Source: Bacteriovoracaceae bacterium (lineage in GTDB: Bacteria > Bdellovibrionota > Bacteriovoracia > Bacteriovoracales > Bacteriovoracaceae). Taken from it: 64,000 nucleotides of DNA. This document shows, piece by piece, positions 36,071-45,750 of this stretch. The stretch spans positions 55,555-119,554 of the forward strand of contig JABIHA010000094.1 in NCBI GenBank assembly GCA_018649885.1. Direction: 5' to 3'. Under the pieces are notes generated by a model. It worked only from the letters and a program-made list of their open reading frames with translations. It was not told the origin of the DNA and ran no database searches. Position 1 is the stretch's first letter, and each line of letters opens with the position of its first letter. The position numbers were made by a program, and so were the translations under genes.

Positions 36071-37198
36071 TTAGCTCATCGCGCCTGTAGAGGGGATATT
36101 ACCTTGAAATGAAATCTCCCGCAAGCCGTCTCTATAAGCTGATATAAGAAGTCCAACGGCGGCCAAATTCACCACCATGGAGGTTCCTCCATAGCTTATG
36201 AAAGGCAGATTGAGTCCTTTGGTGGGTAGAAGCCCAAGCACTACACTCATATTCAAAAAAGCTTGAATTCCAATGGCAAAAAGTACAGCTGAAATAAATA
36301 TTGCCGAAATACGGGACTTCACAGCTATTGCGAGCTTAAAACCAAGACCCACTAGCATTAAAAAAGCGACTGCAATTAAGGCCACTCCAACAAATCCAAT
36401 TTCCTCTCCAATAACGCTAAAGATGAAATCATTGTGGGCCTCGGGTAAATAAAAGAGTTTTTCATTACTGTTGCCAATCCCCTGCCCCCAAAAATGACCA
36501 TTCGCGAAAGCAAGATAGCTTTGAATTATCTGAAACCCTGAGTTTTTCGGATCTTTCCAAGGATCTAGAAAAACCATTAAACGCTTGACCCGGTAGGGAG
36601 CTGAGATAAGAGCAATCATGGAAACAACAAACATTGATCCGATGAATGAAAAAAAGTATTTTCTGGGAAATCGACTCATGAAACTCACAAACGATATAAG
36701 AAGAAGACAAATACAGAAGGTTCCATAGTCGGGCTGGAGAAGATTCATGGACAAGGGCAAACTAAGAAAAATCCCTTTTACCCACCTCTCATTTTTGTCT
36801 AGTTCTTCAAAATTTTCAAAGTAAAACAAGGACGCTAATAAAATGGCATACTTTTCTATTTCACCTGGCTGAAATGACAATCCAAAGATTTTGATCCATC
36901 TATATGAGCCTTTGAGCTCAACTCCAATACCCGGAACAAAAGAGAGGACCAGGAAAAATGTTGAAATGCCCAAAAAAATAAAAGAATATTTATACCAAAA
37001 GCTAAATTTCGTTCGTGCAGCCACAAAAAGGGCCCCCGAGCCAAGTACCACAAAAAATACCTGTCTTAAAAAGAAGAAGCTGGAGCTACCAAATGACTCT
37101 TTGGCGTAAATATAGCTTGAAGAAAAAACCATAATGACGCCGAACACAATTAGCCCGGCCAAAATTAGAATCATTTGCTTGAGAGTTCTATCTTCCAT
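36071..37198 (-). CDS. ftsW: peptidoglycan polymerase FtsW (SEDS family)
   Basis: About 375 residues with nine to ten membrane helices and the SEDS signature PEAHNDFIFSVIGEEIGFVG; FISYGGTSMVVNLAAVGLL lies in the last helices. The start is set at the ATG at 37198 (GGAGA 12 bases upstream); a TTG at 37243 would add 15 residues. FtsW polymerises lipid II at the septum together with FtsI. Its partner ftsI is in the same cluster, four genes upstream. Confidence 0.93.
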   Translation of the reverse strand: MEDRTLKQMILILAGLIVFGVIMVFSSSYIYAKESFGSSSFFFLRQVFFVVLGSGALFVAARTKFSFWYKYSFIFLGISTFFLVLSFVPGIGVELKGSYRWIKIFGLSFQPGEIEKYAILLASLFYFENFEELDKNERWVKGIFLSLPLSMNLLQPDYGTFCICLLLISFVSFMSRFPRKYFFSFIGSMFVVSMIALISAPYRVKRLMVFLDPWKDPKNSGFQIIQSYLAFANGHFWGQGIGNSNEKLFYLPEAHNDFIFSVIGEEIGFVGVALIAVAFLMLVGLGFKLAIAVKSRISAIFISAVLFAIGIQAFLNMSVVLGLLPTKGLNLPFISYGGTSMVVNLAAVGLLISAYRDGLREISFQGNIPSTGAMS

Positions 37199-37254
37199 GA
37201 TAGTTATAGGTCTCCAGGTTAGGCGAATTTTAAAAAAATTCAAACCTATACTAA

Positions 37255-38634
37255 TTATAGCTGGAAAATCAGTTTTTTGTAATAATTTCCCCTCTCCACG
37301 TAATCTCTGAAAATATCAGTTGCCTGATTACCGGGAGAAAGAACAATTACGTCCCCTGTTCTTGATTTTTGATAAGCTAGAAGCACAGACTCTTCAAAAG
37401 ATCCTACAAGATAGGTTTGAGTATAATCTCCAAGAGATCTATTCATCTTCTCTTTGCTCTCACCAACCAAACACATAATTCTCGCTTTTGGTCCAAGTGC
37501 TGGTCCAAATTGTTCAAATTCCTGCTCAGTATCTTTTCCACCTGCAATTAAAATCACTGGCCTTCTAAAAGCCGTAAGAGAATCAATTAAAGTGTGCATA
37601 TCCTCGCACTTAGAATCATTGTAAAAAGATACACCATTTTTCTCTACAATAAATTCAAGACGGTGAGGTATGCCTGGAAATTTCTGAATAAGCGTTTGAA
37701 TAGAGCTATCTGAAATTTTCAAGGCCTTGGCCGCTGTAATTGAAGCAAGTAGGTTCTCTCTATTTTTTTCGCCCACAATTCTCATTTTCGCCACTACAAA
37801 CTCAGAGTGGTAATGGATATTTGAGTGAACTCTCTTGTCGTGGAAATGAGTTCCTTGAACTTCACTTAGTACACCCATTTTTACAAATGACTTTCTTGAG
37901 TACCAGTAAACCTGACAGTTCGCATTTCTAAAAAATGTATTGCTACTAAGTTTATCAAAATTAACAATCAGGTAATCATCGTGAGTTAGATTTTTAATGA
38001 CACTTAATTTTGTCTCAATAAACTCACCAACAGATTTGAAGTGCTTCTCTGGGTAAACATCACTGATATTTGTAAAGATAACAAGTCTTGGATGAAAGTT
38101 TTCAATTCTTTTGGTCTGAATGGCTGAAACATCTAGTACAACCCAATCCACCTCATCTTTATCTGGCATCGCAAGATAATTAATAAAGGGATTTTCACTT
38201 GTTCCACCAACAAATACTTTCTTGCCTTCAAGCTTAAGAGCGTAACCGATCATATGAGCTACAGTTGTTCTACCGTAACTTCCACAAACAGCAACAATTG
38301 GCTTTCTGCATAATCTGTGTGCAAACCCAAACTCACTGTATACTTCTTTTCCTTGGGAACGAGCATTTTCAAGTTGAGGTAAATTGCAATTTACACCCAT
38401 TGAATAAATCACTAGATCTGCATCTAGGAAATCTTCATTTCGATGCTCTCCAAGAGTCATCTCTGGTGTTGGCCTAATTTTTTTAAGTTTTTTCACCGCT
38501 TTATTGAGATCAAATATAGGCTTAATATCTGTCACGCGAATTTGGCATTCTAGGGTGTTGAAAAAATTTATCAATGCAAACCCTGTCTTACCAAGACCTA
38601 CAATAAGAACTTTTTTTCCACGATACCGATCCAT
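37255..38634 (-). CDS. murD: UDP-MurNAc-L-Ala D-Glu ligase, divergent active site
   Basis: Position between mraY and ftsW and the layout (GLGKTGFA start, NDSK motif, SPGNQATDIF near the C-terminus, 459 residues) mark it as MurD. Three normally essential positions differ. The P-loop reads CGSYGRTT, so Arg122 replaces the ATP-binding Lys of GKT. The Mg-binding Glu of ELSSFQ is Asp168 (LDVSAIQ). In a gap-free alignment the His of NxxxDHxDR (His183 in E. coli) is Tyr194 (NISDVYPEKH). The carbamylated Lys equivalent is kept (Lys209). No stop or frameshift interrupts the gene, so it looks functional but altered. MurC, MurE and MurF in the same cluster keep normal P-loops. E. coli numbering comes from memory. 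Confidence 0.85.
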   Translation of the reverse strand: MDRYRGKKVLIVGLGKTGFALINFFNTLECQIRVTDIKPIFDLNKAVKKLKKIRPTPEMTLGEHRNEDFLDADLVIYSMGVNCNLPQLENARSQGKEVYSEFGFAHRLCRKPIVAVCGSYGRTTVAHMIGYALKLEGKKVFVGGTSENPFINYLAMPDKDEVDWVVLDVSAIQTKRIENFHPRLVIFTNISDVYPEKHFKSVGEFIETKLSVIKNLTHDDYLIVNFDKLSSNTFFRNANCQVYWYSRKSFVKMGVLSEVQGTHFHDKRVHSNIHYHSEFVVAKMRIVGEKNRENLLASITAAKALKISDSSIQTLIQKFPGIPHRLEFIVEKNGVSFYNDSKCEDMHTLIDSLTAFRRPVILIAGGKDTEQEFEQFGPALGPKARIMCLVGESKEKMNRSLGDYTQTYLVGSFEESVLLAYQKSRTGDVIVLSPGNQATDIFRDYVERGNYYKKLIFQL

Positions 38635-38648
38635 ATCTACTCACTTTT

Positions 38649-39725
38649 TTATCTAAGTTTTAATGTCGCGATTGATAAAATTGCTAACATAATGCTTATT
38701 ATCCAAAATCTTACAATTACCTTTGGTTCAGGCCAACCCAGAAGTTCAAAATGGTGATGAATTGGAGCCATTTTAAAAACTCTCTTCCTTCTGGTTTTGT
38801 AGGAAAATACCTGAATAATCACTGATAGCGCTTCTACTACAAATATGCCACCTATCAAAGTAAAAAGGAGCTCGTTTTTGGTCATTACGGCCAAAGTCCC
38901 AAGAGCCCCACCCAGGCTTAAAGAGCCTACATCTCCCATAAATATCTGAGCCGGGTAGGAGTTATACCACAAGAAGCCGACGCCAGCACCAATGACAGCG
39001 GCAGTAAATATCACAAGCTCGCCCACGCTTTCCACGTAGGGAATAAAAAGATAGGTCGAAACCCCAGAATGCCCAGCAGCGTAAGCAAGCACGCCTAAGC
39101 TGGCTGCACTTGTAATGATGGGTCCAATGGCCAAGCCATCTAGGCCATCAGTTAAATTCACTGCATTACTTGAGCCCACAATGACAAAACTTCCAAAGAA
39201 TATATAAAAATAACCTAAATCAAGCAGTGCTTCCTTCCTAAAGGGAACATACAGTTTCCCGTCAATAACCCCGTACTTAATGGCGAAATATAGGACAATT
39301 GCTGAAATAGTAAATTGGAATAGAAGCTTTCCCCTTGCCGAAACACCGTCAGTATTTTTTTTCACCACTTTTAGATAGTCATCAAGGCCACCGAGCAAAA
39401 AATAAAAAAGAGTTACGACCAGGGTTAAAATCAAAGGCATTGAATTGAAATTTCCACAGATAAGCGTGGCGAGCACAATGCTACCCAATATAAAGACACC
39501 ACCAAGAGTGGGTGTGCCGGCTTTTTTCTTATGATTTTCGGGCCCTTCCTCTCTAATGACTTGCCCAAATTGGATTTTTTTCATTAGAGCGATAAATTTC
39601 TTCCCAAACCAAATGGAAAAAATACTCGCAAGAGCGAATGCCAAGAAAGATCTGGTGGTAATATATCTAAACACATTGAACGCAGAAATAGTTTCGCTCA
39701 GCGGGTAGAGAAAGTGATAGAGCAT
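38649..39725 (-). CDS. mraY: phospho-MurNAc-pentapeptide transferase
   Basis: The start is set at the ATG at 39725, with AAGGGTG 5 bases before it and the typical LYHFLYPLSETISAFNVFRY beginning; an ATG at 39749 adds eight unusual residues. Ten membrane helices carry GTPTLGGVFIL, NAVNLTDGLDGLA with the catalytic Asp residues, FMGDVGSLSLGG and PIHHHFELLGW. It makes lipid I from UDP-MurNAc-pentapeptide and undecaprenyl phosphate. Confidence 0.95.
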   Translation of the reverse strand: MLYHFLYPLSETISAFNVFRYITTRSFLAFALASIFSIWFGKKFIALMKKIQFGQVIREEGPENHKKKAGTPTLGGVFILGSIVLATLICGNFNSMPLILTLVVTLFYFLLGGLDDYLKVVKKNTDGVSARGKLLFQFTISAIVLYFAIKYGVIDGKLYVPFRKEALLDLGYFYIFFGSFVIVGSSNAVNLTDGLDGLAIGPIITSAASLGVLAYAAGHSGVSTYLFIPYVESVGELVIFTAAVIGAGVGFLWYNSYPAQIFMGDVGSLSLGGALGTLAVMTKNELLFTLIGGIFVVEALSVIIQVFSYKTRRKRVFKMAPIHHHFELLGWPEPKVIVRFWIISIMLAILSIATLKLR

Positions 39726-39763
39726 AACACCCTTCAGTAAAAGGTACATTTATCGTAGTTTAA

Positions 39764-41155
39764 CTAAGGAGTTATATCTAGGAATGACTCTAATTGTAAA
39801 GAACGGCTTCCTTTTACAAACACTATTTTGATTCCATTTAAAATTCCTGAGAGCTCTTTGAAACTTAATTCCGAAATCTTTTCAAAAAGATAACTTTTTC
39901 CCGTAAAAGACTTTTGGTAATCGGCTGCAAACTTTCCAACGAAAATGGCATTTTTCACACCTTGCTCGCTGGCAAATTGTCCCATCTCACGATGAAATTT
40001 TGCCGAACTTGGACCCAGCTCATTCATATCACCTAAGATATAAAGGGCCTGATCGTCCTGATAGCCGTCACTTATAATCTCTTGATGAAATCCCTTAATA
40101 GAAGCTTTCATAGAAGAGGGGTTGGCGTTGTAGGCATCGAGGAACACCTTAAGTCCAAGATGCTCCACCCATGAGGATCGGTTTCTTCCCGGCACAAATG
40201 ACTTGGACCCTGATTTAAAATTCTCAATCTCATCTGGATACAACGCCAAGCACAGAGACAGCGCAGCACTTAGGTTAAAGTAATTGTGCGCGCCAGTTAA
40301 ATGCTCATTTTCGATGTTGAGCTCCAGAGCATTTACATTTAAAACTGCATTTTTCACATTGAGCTCAAGATTTTCTCCCTCACAAAGAAAAATGACATTT
40401 TTCCCAGCTGGAAGAGTTTTTAGATGCTGATCACTTCCATCAACCACAAAAACACCTTGATTTTTACTGGCAGACATCACGCTATCAAACACAACCCTTT
40501 TTTCTTTGAAGACGTCTTCTTCATTTTTAAAGAACTCTAAATGGCTCATTCCAATATTAGTGATAATTCCACAACTCGGTTGTGCTATATCGCAAAGTAC
40601 TTTTAATTCACCCGGGTGGTTCGTTCCCATCTCAAGCACAACTGCCTTTGTATCCGCACAAATATTTAAAAGCGTATAGGGAACGCCGAGGTGGTTGTTA
40701 AAGTTTTTTTCGGTAGATACTACACTCTCCCCAAAAATACCGTTTAGTAAGTGTGTAACCATATCCTTTGTAGTGGTTTTGCCGTTGGAGCCTGTTATGG
40801 CCACCACTGGAGCAGATGGATTTAATCCTCTCCACCATTTTAAATGATGAGAGGCCAACTCCTGGATAAAGCTAATTGTATCTTTGCACTCTACAAAGTA
40901 TCTGTCTGGGTACTGATTAATATGGCTTTCAATTTCTAAATATTTTGAACTGTTGAAAAAGACTACGGATGCCCCAAGCTCTAGCGCCTTTCCAATAAAG
41001 TTATGGCCATCAAAATTCTCCCCCACAATGGCCAAAAAACCATTGCCCTCTACGAGAGATCTTGTATCTGTTGAGTAACAAAAATCCCCAGCAGGAAGTT
41101 TGCCATAACTTTTAACGATTAACTGACATGATTTTAAAGTTTCGACTTTAATCAC
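39764..41155 (-). CDS. murF: UDP-MurNAc-tripeptide D-Ala-D-Ala ligase
   Basis: A 463-residue Mur ligase with the ATP loop ITGSNGKTTTKDM, the NNHLGVPYTLL motif, EMGTNHPGEL, and the C-terminal DAYNANPSSM and LGDMNELG motifs that are typical of MurF. It adds D-Ala-D-Ala to the UDP-MurNAc-tripeptide. Its ATG overlaps the murE stop by 4 bases. A ddl gene for its substrate does not lie in this cluster. Confidence 0.95.
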   Translation of the reverse strand: MIKVETLKSCQLIVKSYGKLPAGDFCYSTDTRSLVEGNGFLAIVGENFDGHNFIGKALELGASVVFFNSSKYLEIESHINQYPDRYFVECKDTISFIQELASHHLKWWRGLNPSAPVVAITGSNGKTTTKDMVTHLLNGIFGESVVSTEKNFNNHLGVPYTLLNICADTKAVVLEMGTNHPGELKVLCDIAQPSCGIITNIGMSHLEFFKNEEDVFKEKRVVFDSVMSASKNQGVFVVDGSDQHLKTLPAGKNVIFLCEGENLELNVKNAVLNVNALELNIENEHLTGAHNYFNLSAALSLCLALYPDEIENFKSGSKSFVPGRNRSSWVEHLGLKVFLDAYNANPSSMKASIKGFHQEIISDGYQDDQALYILGDMNELGPSSAKFHREMGQFASEQGVKNAIFVGKFAADYQKSFTGKSYLFEKISELSFKELSGILNGIKIVFVKGSRSLQLESFLDITP

Positions 41156-42528
41156 TTTTTTGAACCCTTTCTAGCCTTTTCTATAGCACCTATTTCAGAG
41201 TAGGACACTAGCTCTCCTTTAACAATTTGATAATCTTCATGTCCCTTTCCCAACATCAAGAGAATGCAATCATCTTTCATTTCTTCAAAAGCCTTGGCCA
41301 CTGCTTTTTCTCGGTCTGGCTCTACTACTGTTTTATTTAAATCTAAGCTCGGTTTTATGTCTTCGATAATCTGGAGAGGGTCTTCGTCTCGAACATTATC
41401 AGATGTTAAAAAAATTCGATCAGCATCACCATTTACAATTCCTCCCATAATAGGTCTTTTTTTTCTATCTCTCGATCCACCACAGCCGAACAGTACCCAT
41501 AGTGACTTATCAGGGAAGGCTTCCTTGGTGGCCTTGATAATATTTGAAAAGGCATCAGGAGTATGTGCTGAATCGATAGCAAAGATGCGCCCATCGACTT
41601 CATAGATAAAAAATCGACCTTCGGGATATTTAAATCGATCAAGGTCTGGAGAAATTTCTTTACTGGTCAAATATTCACAAATGCCCAGGGCAATCTCTAA
41701 ATTGCCTTTATTAAAAGTTGTTCTAAAAAAGGCTGGTAAGCTAGAAATCCCCCTCTCTTCCAGAGTCCTGGGGATTGTAATTGAATAAATTTCTTTTAAC
41801 CTTTCTTGCAAGTCCGTTTGTGAATTTGGAACAAAAATAGGAGCATCCCCTATCAAGTAATTATCAAGAAATAATTTTTTGGCATTAAAATAATTTTCTT
41901 CATTTTCATGATAGTCCAGGTGATCACGAGTAAAGCTCATAAATGCTGAGACACTAAATGGAATTCCTCTTATTCTTTTTTGAACAGCTGCATGACTACT
42001 GACTTCAAGAAAACAATATTCATATTGATCTTTGAATTGAAATAAGATCTTCCTTGTATCTATAAAAGAAGGCGTCGTTAAGGTAGACGTCGGTGCTATG
42101 ATTTCATCTGCATTTTTAACACCAATGGTGCCTATGCTTATGGCCTTGATTCCCATTTGATGACAAATTTGAACACATAAGTGAACAGTGGTGGTTTTTC
42201 CATTTGTTCCGGTTATGCCAATAAACTTTTTACTACTATCAATTGGATAAAACCTCTGGCAGTAAATATCTTGCAGATCATTAAAATCTTCTGCGCTGAC
42301 GGCAATTGAGCCAGGAACCTCTTCGGCCATTTTTCCATTGACCACTAAAAACCCGTAACTGGACTTTGATACTCTTTGTAAAAATGCCTCAAGGGATTTT
42401 TGATCAGGGTTTAAATTATAAAAGACGAGAGTACTACTAGTTGAATTCAAAAATCCATCAGATATATCTGTTATATCCTTATCAACAACTGCTTTTTCAA
42501 CACATGATTTTATATCGGTATTACTCAT
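41152..42528 (-). CDS. murE: UDP-MurNAc-dipeptide diaminopimelate ligase
   Basis: A 458-residue Mur ligase with ITGTNGKTTTVHL, the FLEVSSHA motif with its metal ligand Glu, and TSDNVRDEDP. The last motif is usually DNPR in meso-diaminopimelate-adding enzymes; the Arg that contacts the amino acid is kept and the Pro is Val. A meso-diaminopimelate substrate is therefore likely. Overlaps ftsI by 8 and murF by 4 bases, so the three are coupled. Confidence 0.93.
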   Translation of the reverse strand: MSNTDIKSCVEKAVVDKDITDISDGFLNSTSSTLVFYNLNPDQKSLEAFLQRVSKSSYGFLVVNGKMAEEVPGSIAVSAEDFNDLQDIYCQRFYPIDSSKKFIGITGTNGKTTTVHLCVQICHQMGIKAISIGTIGVKNADEIIAPTSTLTTPSFIDTRKILFQFKDQYEYCFLEVSSHAAVQKRIRGIPFSVSAFMSFTRDHLDYHENEENYFNAKKLFLDNYLIGDAPIFVPNSQTDLQERLKEIYSITIPRTLEERGISSLPAFFRTTFNKGNLEIALGICEYLTSKEISPDLDRFKYPEGRFFIYEVDGRIFAIDSAHTPDAFSNIIKATKEAFPDKSLWVLFGCGGSRDRKKRPIMGGIVNGDADRIFLTSDNVRDEDPLQIIEDIKPSLDLNKTVVEPDREKAVAKAFEEMKDDCILLMLGKGHEDYQIVKGELVSYSEIGAIEKARKGSKK

Positions 42529-44428
42529 ATACTGGAGGAGAATATCTAATTATAATTTTTTGTCCAGGAGAAAATCCCACTCCCGCTTTGAGGCTTTGGT
42601 AAGATGAAACTCCAGCCCCTCTATTTTCAAGTAATAAGCCCACCCTTTTAGCAAGTTTTCTGGCAGACAATTTATCAAGACCTCCAAATTCTGGAACTAT
42701 GCGTTCTCCGAAATACCGACTCTTGCCTTGAACCCATCTGACAGAGTCTACTTCCATCTTCTCTTTCGATTTTTTATTAATTGCAAGGTCTCCAAAATGC
42801 TTATCCTTAAATAGGATATGTCTGGCCACTTTTTTAAATAATGGAGCAGCAACAGCACTTCCATAGAATTTCCCCGCATTCGGCTCATCAATATAAGCAT
42901 AAATAACAAATCGATTTTTTACATTTGTCGGATAACCTATGAAGCCTGAGATATACGATCCATCATATTTACTATCTATCGCCTTTTGAGCGGTACTTGT
43001 TTTCCCCGCAATTGTGAAATAGGGAATCCTCGCACTCATGCCTGTTCCCTCTTCAACAGTTGTAACCAACATTTTTTCAAGTTTTGAAGCGACCTCTTTG
43101 CTAAGAACCCTTTCTCCAAGCGAGTCTTTATTGCCACCTTTAATTAGAGTCGGATTCATATAGACTCCACTATTTGCAATAACAGCGTAGGTACTCAGCA
43201 TTTGAATTCCTGTTGTCGCAATACCTTGGCCAAAACTTATATTACTTAAACTCAGAGGTGATATATTTTCTTTTTTAGTAAATATTCCTCGAGATTCACC
43301 TGGAATTTCAATTCCTGTTCTCTCTCCAATATTAAATTTTTTGATTGTTTCTCTTAGTTTTGGATATTTTAAATCAAAAGCAATTTTTGTGGTCCCTATA
43401 TTTGAGCTATGTTTAATTATATCTGAAACCGAAAGCCACTCAAACTTCTTCTTCGCTTCTGCCTCTTTTATGTAATGATCTCCAACTAAAAACCTTCCTC
43501 TTTCGCAATAGTAATGAGTTTCTTCAGTCACTATTTTATTTTCAAGGGCCGAGGCAACAGTAATTATTTTAAAAATAGATCCCGGCTCAAAGGGATCAGT
43601 AACAAAAGAAAGTCTTCTGTGTTCTGGCTTTGATTTTCCGACACTATTTGGATCAAAGCTTGGATAATTAGCAACGGCCAAAATTTCACCCGTTTTTGCA
43701 TCGAGTACACCGACTCCACCCTTTAAGGCCTTATGCTCTATAACAGCTTCTTTTAAAAATTTCTCTGTAGCCGCCTGAATATCTTTATCAATTGATAGTT
43801 GTAAGTCTGATGCCTTATTGTGAAAATCAATAGATTCTCTTTTAATGGGCCTTCCCTTCGCATCCTTCAGGTATTTAACAATTTTAACCTCTCCACGAAG
43901 TTTCTCATTAAACTGATACTCAACACCTCCCAGGCCATCATTATCAATACCTACAAAGCCAATGGTCTGAGATAAAAGATCTTTATTGGGATAAAATCGG
44001 CTATATTGTGCCTCAAGGAAAATTCCATCTAGTTTTTTAATCTCAGCGACCTGAGTATTTGTTAGCTTTACCTTCCTTGCAAGCCAAGTATAACGATCTC
44101 TTCCCTTTACTTTCGCAATAATTTTTCTATAGGTTATATGAGGAACAATTCGCGATAACTTTTTATACCCTCTCCTATTTCCCTTAAGTAACTTTGGCAA
44201 AGTGAAAATATTGTAGGTTTTAATATTAATTGCGAGTGGATTGTTGTTTCGGTCTACTATATTTCCCCTATTGGGATATTCTTTATACTCTCTAATCAGT
44301 TGGCTCTCTGAGTAGGCCAGCAGTTTATCATTGTTAATGACTTGTATATAAAGAGCCTTACTAATTACTAGCAAGAAAAGAAATACGAAAAAGGAGAAAA
44401 CAATGGTCAGTCTTTTTTTTAAAATCAT
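42521..44428 (-). CDS. ftsI: septal transpeptidase FtsI (PBP3) with PASTA-like tail
   Basis: One N-terminal helix (about residues 9-28) and a PBP dimerisation region (RGNIVDRNNNPLA) lead to a transpeptidase domain. It has the acylation motif EPGSIFKI (SxxK), HSSNIG (SxN) and AGKTSTAQ. The last motif is KTS where KTG is usual. The C-terminal 60 residues (about 575-635) resemble a PASTA module, which is uncommon in Gram-negative FtsI but found in several deltaproteobacterial lineages. It crosslinks septal peptidoglycan with FtsW. Confidence 0.93.
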   Translation of the reverse strand: MILKKRLTIVFSFFVFLFLLVISKALYIQVINNDKLLAYSESQLIREYKEYPNRGNIVDRNNNPLAINIKTYNIFTLPKLLKGNRRGYKKLSRIVPHITYRKIIAKVKGRDRYTWLARKVKLTNTQVAEIKKLDGIFLEAQYSRFYPNKDLLSQTIGFVGIDNDGLGGVEYQFNEKLRGEVKIVKYLKDAKGRPIKRESIDFHNKASDLQLSIDKDIQAATEKFLKEAVIEHKALKGGVGVLDAKTGEILAVANYPSFDPNSVGKSKPEHRRLSFVTDPFEPGSIFKIITVASALENKIVTEETHYYCERGRFLVGDHYIKEAEAKKKFEWLSVSDIIKHSSNIGTTKIAFDLKYPKLRETIKKFNIGERTGIEIPGESRGIFTKKENISPLSLSNISFGQGIATTGIQMLSTYAVIANSGVYMNPTLIKGGNKDSLGERVLSKEVASKLEKMLVTTVEEGTGMSARIPYFTIAGKTSTAQKAIDSKYDGSYISGFIGYPTNVKNRFVIYAYIDEPNAGKFYGSAVAAPLFKKVARHILFKDKHFGDLAINKKSKEKMEVDSVRWVQGKSRYFGERIVPEFGGLDKLSARKLAKRVGLLLENRGAGVSSYQSLKAGVGFSPGQKIIIRYSPPVYE

Positions 44429-44431
44429 CGC

Positions 44432-44761
44432 TTAAGGTATCACAATTATCTGTTTTTCACTGGGTTCTTTAAGTTTATATCTTTTGGCAAATCTTCGTAA
44501 ATTGTTTACTGATAAAAGCTCTGCCTTCTCAGCTTTTAATTCCTTATTCTCAAAACTAAGTTTTTCTATTTGGCTTCTAAATTGATTGAAGCTCAGATTT
44601 TGTTCAACATTTTTCATTCTAAATAAAATTGTCAAAATCAAAAGTGTGACAAAACAAAGTACTATGGGGAATCCCTGGGAGCTTAGAAGAAGTCTTTTTA
44701 GAAAGGCCTTAAATCTTCTTGAAATATCCAACTGTGCATTGGCCGACCTTTTTACTCTCAC
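44432..44761 (-). CDS. ftsL: cell division protein FtsL
   Basis: A 109-residue bitopic protein with a basic cytoplasmic tail of about 30 residues, one membrane helix (about 32-48) and a periplasmic leucine-zipper-like coiled coil (about 55-95, repeating Leu/Phe at heptad positions). It fits FtsL, which scaffolds FtsQ and FtsI/W. The position between rsmH and ftsI is canonical, and ftsI begins 3 bases after the stop. Confidence 0.88.
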   Translation of the reverse strand: MRVKRSANAQLDISRRFKAFLKRLLLSSQGFPIVLCFVTLLILTILFRMKNVEQNLSFNQFRSQIEKLSFENKELKAEKAELLSVNNLRRFAKRYKLKEPSEKQIIVIP

Positions 44762-44808
44762 TAGAATCCTCCTGATTCAAATGGCATCCATACCCTAACT
44801 ACATCATA

Positions 44809-45750
44809 TCATAGCTTTTCTAATACACGCATCTTGGCGCTGCGCGAACGAGGGTTTTCTGAAACTTCATCCTCTTCTGCCATTAGTGGTCTTTTAGTAA
44901 GAATTTTAAAATGAGCTTTGTCCTCTAAAACTCGTTTTTTGAAACTTCTTTTAACAATGCGGTCTTCTAGGGAGTGAAAACTGATGATTGCAAGCCTTCC
45001 CCCAGGTGCTAGAAAATTAGGTAAAAACTCAGAAGCTGTCGCCAGTACCTCAAGTTCATGGTTCACGGCAATTCTTAATGCCTGAAAAGTTTTAGTCGCT
45101 GGATGAATTTTTTTAAATCGATCTTTTTTTGGATAACAATGAAAAACAATATCTTCCAAAGTTTTTGTGTCAACAATTTCGGCTTCTTCTCTTTTTTCCA
45201 CTATGGCCTTGGCAATTCTTCTTGAATATCTCTCTTCTCCGTATTCAAAGATCACATTCGCAAGCTCTTCTTCATCAAGTTCATTGACTAAATCTTTGGC
45301 CGTTTGAATCTGATCATTGGTGCCATCCATTCTCATGTCTAGCTCAGCAGATTCCCGAAAAGAAAATCCTCTACTAATTTGATCAAATTGATGTGAAGAA
45401 ACTCCTAAATCCATCAATATGCCATCGAACTTCACTCCCTCATCGCTGAGCGAGCTTTTATAGTACTCTTCAAATTCTGAAAAATTCATCTTGAGTAGTT
45501 TGCAACGATCTGTAAGATCTAACTCTTTTAGCTTTGTCTCACCATTATTAATGGCCTCAATGTCTTGATCAACAGCGTAAACAAATGAGTTTGGGATTTC
45601 TTTTAGAATAGAGGTTGTATGCCCTCCAGCCCCAAAAGTTAAATCTAAATAGGTAGGACCCACACTTCGGTCCCCTAGGGACTCAGAAAAGAATTTTAAA
45701 ACTTCTCTTCTTTGTACTGAATAATGCTTACCGTAGTCAGAGCTCACCAC
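44809..45750 (-). CDS. rsmH: 16S rRNA m4C1402 methyltransferase
   Basis: A 313-residue SAM-dependent methyltransferase with TFGAGGHTTSIL (motif I), ILMDLGVSSHQFD, the GFSFRESAELDMRMD segment and IISFHSLEDRIVK near the C-terminus. It methylates C1402 of 16S rRNA and conventionally opens the dcw cluster behind mraZ. Here the GTG start shares one base with the mtnP stop (TAGTG), and mraZ is absent. Confidence 0.95.
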   Translation of the reverse strand: MVSSDYGKHYSVQRREVLKFFSESLGDRSVGPTYLDLTFGAGGHTTSILKEIPNSFVYAVDQDIEAINNGETKLKELDLTDRCKLLKMNFSEFEEYYKSSLSDEGVKFDGILMDLGVSSHQFDQISRGFSFRESAELDMRMDGTNDQIQTAKDLVNELDEEELANVIFEYGEERYSRRIAKAIVEKREEAEIVDTKTLEDIVFHCYPKKDRFKKIHPATKTFQALRIAVNHELEVLATASEFLPNFLAPGGRLAIISFHSLEDRIVKRSFKKRVLEDKAHFKILTKRPLMAEEDEVSENPRSRSAKMRVLEKL

